This document shows positions 63,361-64,000 of a stretch of 64,000 nt of DNA, piece by piece. Position 1 is the first letter of the stretch, and each line of letters starts with the position of its first letter. This DNA comes from Slackia heliotrinireducens DSM 20476 (GTDB lineage: Bacteria > Actinomycetota > Coriobacteriia > Coriobacteriales > Eggerthellaceae). The notes beneath the pieces are model-generated. The model saw only the letters and a list, made by a program, of their open reading frames with translations, ran no database searches and was not told the origin of the DNA. The stretch lies in contig NC_013165.1 in NCBI RefSeq assembly GCF_000023885.1, forward strand, positions 186,001 through 250,000, written 5' to 3'. A program made the translations under genes and the position numbers.

Positions 63361-63888
63361 ATGACGGATATGAATCAGAACATGGCGCAGCAGCCGCAAC
63401 CGCAGCCGCAGATTGTGCCGCCGGCGCCGCCCGCCCCTCCGACGGAACAGCCTCAGCCGCAGGTCGGTTTCGACCCGCAGCCCCAGGTCCAGGCCGCGTT
63501 CGATCCCCAGCCTCAACCCCAGGTTGCGTTCGATCAGCAGCCCCAGCCAGGCTATATACCGCAGCCTCAGGCGGCCTATGCCCAGCCTCAACCACAGGTC
63601 CAGAGCCAGTCCGCTCTCGAGAATAAGCCGGGTCTGCCGCTTCTCTACCTGACCGGCGGCATGAAGGCCGGATGGTTCGCTGTCGGCTTCATCATGGGCC
63701 TGGTGGGCATCCTTCTCGCCTGGCTCACCAACGCGCACAACTTCCCCGAGGCCAAAGACGCTGCGGTCAAGTTCGCGCTGTTCGGATTCTTGGCGGCCCT
63801 CGCGCTTTCCCTCGTATTCTTCATGGCGTTCGCCGTTACGGCATGCACCGCGAGCATGGCGGGGTACGGATACGGGTATTACTACTGA
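63361..63888 (+). CDS. Pro/Gln-rich two-TM membrane protein
   Basis: 175 residues from the ATG at 63361 (GAGGT 8-9 bases upstream). Residues 1-85 are low complexity, rich in Pro-Gln (PQPQPQ, FDPQPQPQVAFDQQPQP). Then two hydrophobic helices: about 100-121 (GGMKAGWFAVGFIMGLVGILLAWL) and about 137-165 (FALFGFLAALALSLVFFMAFAVTA), ending GYGYGYYY. The N-terminal region is probably cytoplasmic and might recruit partners, like other Pro-rich membrane proteins of Actinobacteria. No family recognised. Confidence 0.75.
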   Translation: MTDMNQNMAQQPQPQPQIVPPAPPAPPTEQPQPQVGFDPQPQVQAAFDPQPQPQVAFDQQPQPGYIPQPQAAYAQPQPQVQSQSALENKPGLPLLYLTGGMKAGWFAVGFIMGLVGILLAWLTNAHNFPEAKDAAVKFALFGFLAALALSLVFFMAFAVTACTASMAGYGYGYYY

Positions 63889-63988
63889 TAATCGTGTTTT
63901 TACAAGTAGCGAATGCCCAGCTCGCGCGGAGTCGTGCGCATAGGTGATACACTACGGCTTTGTAGCACGACACGAAGAGAGGCGCACC

Positions 63989-64000
63989 ATGAGCGAATCC
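63989..64000 (+). CDS. Start of a further gene, cut by the window end
   Basis: ATGAGCGAATCC with GAGAGG about 6 bases upstream. TACACT near 63947 is a possible -10. Only four codons are visible, so no function can be given. Confidence 0.5.

Overview
The window reads as chromosome of a high-GC Gram-positive anaerobe, most likely an Eggerthellales/Coriobacteriia member (Slackia-like). This rests on the gene content (menaquinone methyltransferase, a large molybdenum-cofactor set, CGCAxxG and corrinoid-type UroD proteins, LCP and sortase B envelope proteins), the GC-rich codon use and the rRNA; the genus is a guess. Strong AGGAGG-type ribosome sites match the CCTCC 3' end of the 16S rRNA.

Layout. 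1-3.6 kb: the 3' end of an EF-G-like gene, menG/ubiE (minus), then an amidohydrolase with a small membrane protein. 3.7-9.2 kb: a complete rrn operon (16S-23S-5S, no spacer tRNA) with a consensus promoter, repeated leader boxes and a strong terminator. 9.2-21.1 kb: a TrpR-like regulator followed by a molybdenum island: mobB-mobA fusion, ModE-type regulator (minus), modA-modB-modC, moaA, moaC, an intact IS3-family element, then mogA, moeA and an accompanying methyltransferase (minus). 21.2-29.1 kb: a 26-aa membrane microprotein, argS, a polyphosphate divergon (ppk1 with an unusual acidic tail, minus; PPK2-type phosphotransferase, plus) and a 38-aa membrane microprotein. 29.2-34.6 kb: class B sortase directly upstream of purF-purM-purN, then xdhC. 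34.7-47 kb: exported hypothetical, HIRAN protein, an ABC/FtsX exporter, MOSC protein, CGCAxxG protein, aminotransferase, UroD-family methyltransferase, NhaC antiporter, ferritin and a frameshifted ZIP transporter. 47-58.5 kb: DUF2797 protein, a second ABC/FtsX exporter with a giant coiled coil, a polysaccharide deacetylase, and two tandem LCP ligases. 58.7-64 kb: T-box-preceded ilvB-ilvN, a divergon of an HTH/PBP-like regulator and a di-Mop molbindin, a Pro/Gln-rich membrane protein, and the first codons of another gene.

How it fits together. Uptake (ModABC), storage (Mop), synthesis (MoaA, MoaC, MogA, MoeA, MobBA), enzyme maturation (XdhC, MOSC) and sensing (ModE-like, HTH-PBP) of molybdenum are all present, although moaD/moaE/moeB are not in view. 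A 10-bp-spaced direct repeat with core CGTRACR lies upstream of both modA and mop and is a candidate shared operator.

The most unusual DNA is a family of four roughly 100-110-bp intergenic elements (16.7, 35.3, 52.6 and 58.6 kb). They have the same two conserved boxes, but their inner and outer stems have different sequences that stay self-complementary. The IS3 element sits exactly in the loop of a perfect 14-bp-stem hairpin between moaC and mogA. Other items to follow up are a PPK1 with a Glu-Pro linker and a cationic amphipathic C-terminus, a ModB permease carrying an extra N-terminal exported domain, and a native His6 run in MogA.
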